The notes under the pieces were generated by a model. That model saw nothing but the letters and a program-made list of their open reading frames with translations. It was not told the DNA's origin and ran no database searches. 6,351 nt of DNA from an uncultured Clostridia bacterium (lineage in GTDB: Bacteria > Bacillota > Clostridia > Oscillospirales > Acutalibacteraceae), in assembly GCA_937915775.1 (NCBI GenBank), contig CALGGQ010000252.1, forward strand, positions 1-6,351. The letters are read 5' to 3'. The stretch's first letter is position 1, and each line of letters begins with the position of its first letter. This document shows positions 6,205 through 6,351 of the stretch, piece by piece. A program made the translations under genes and the position numbers.

Positions 6205-6236
6205 AAAAACGCCTTGGAAAATTCCAAGGCGTTTTT
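6205..6236. terminator. Bidirectional intrinsic terminator between converging genes
   Basis: AAAAACGCCTTGG and CCAAGGCGTTTTT form a perfect 13-bp stem around the short loop AAAATT, with a T5 tract ending the + strand and an A5 tract (T5 on the other strand) starting it. It follows the spore-protein stop by 13 bases and the converging transketolase stop by a similar distance, so it can end both transcripts. Confidence 0.9.
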
Positions 6237-6249
6237 GGTTATCTGTTAC

Positions 6250-6338
6250 TTATTTCAAAAAATCTTCTGCTGTTTTTACCAGATTTTCGGCGCTGAGACC
6301 GTACTCCTTGAGCAGCTGCGCCGCGGTGCCGGAATGAC
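6250..6338 (-). CDS. C-terminal end of a probable transketolase C-terminal subunit
   Basis: Twenty-eight residues before a TAA stop at 6252-6250 read HSGTAAQLLKEYGLSAENLV...FLK. This agrees with the usual ending of split-type transketolase C-terminal subunits (FGxSGxxxeLLxxYGLTaexIvxxA), the domain that completes the thiamine-diphosphate enzyme of the non-oxidative pentose phosphate pathway. The rest of the gene is lost at the adapter junction at 6339. The codon broken there would be xGT, consistent with the Gly of a G-H-S-G sequence. It converges with the spore-protein gene on a shared terminator. Related C-termini occur in other thiamine-dependent enzymes such as 1-deoxyxylulose-5-phosphate synthase, so the assignment is moderate. 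Confidence 0.55.
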
Positions 6339-6351
6339 AGATCGGAAGAGC
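6339..6351 (+). other. Illumina adapter remnant at the contig end
   Basis: The final 13 bases AGATCGGAAGAGC are exactly the shared start of Illumina TruSeq adapters. They are not genomic. They interrupt the transketolase-like frame and mean the sequence to the right is not native. Confidence 0.9.

Noticed and set aside
5815..6227. Minus-strand frames of 65 and 115 codons
   Set aside because: They run antisense through the spore-protein gene and its terminator and have no homology that I can see. Only the end of the 65-codon frame reads plausibly, and it is mentioned with the pseudogene.

Overview
The window looks like the end of a metagenome-type contig from an endospore-forming anaerobic Clostridia, possibly Oscillospiraceae/Ruminococcaceae. 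The evidence is a GC-rich [FeFe]-hydrogenase operon, an alpha/beta-type small acid-soluble spore protein, clean Shine-Dalgarno sequences and a near-consensus vegetative promoter. The last 13 bases match the start of the common Illumina adapter, so the right edge is a library or assembly artefact. The taxonomic placement is inference.

Layout from left to right. Positions 1-3206 (minus strand) hold a two-gene redox operon read leftwards. The first gene encodes a 610-residue fusion of a NuoF-type Fe-S segment with a GltD/NfnB-like FAD/NAD(P) oxidoreductase. It overlaps by 7 bases a [FeFe]-hydrogenase catalytic subunit that runs off the left edge. A TTGACT-N17-TATAAT promoter just before the fusion gene shows that transcription can start there. 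The hydrogenase is therefore probably wired to NAD(P)H through the GltD-like module, with no NuoE or flavin-binding NuoF gene encoded upstream.

Positions 3343-5516 (minus strand) are clearly AT-richer. They encode an ADP-ribosylglycohydrolase (DraG/ARH family) with an unassigned C-terminal extension, followed 41 bases later by a KptA/Tpt1 RNA 2'-phosphotransferase. Both enzymes act on ADP-ribose or NAD+ chemistry: KptA uses NAD+ to ADP-ribosylate a phosphorylated RNA, and ARH enzymes remove ADP-ribose. This pair is the most interesting part of the window. It looks like an accessory cassette placed between GC-rich housekeeping genes. Immediately upstream (5599-5798) is a small damaged reading frame, restorable by one extra T in a T6 run, which I cannot identify.

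Positions 5799-6005 hold no convincing gene but contain two perfect inverted repeats. A spore-protein gene (6006-6191, plus strand) follows and ends at a strong bidirectional-looking hairpin (6205-6236). That hairpin is shared with the converging 3' end of a probable transketolase C-terminal subunit (6250-6338, minus strand), which is cut off by the adapter sequence.
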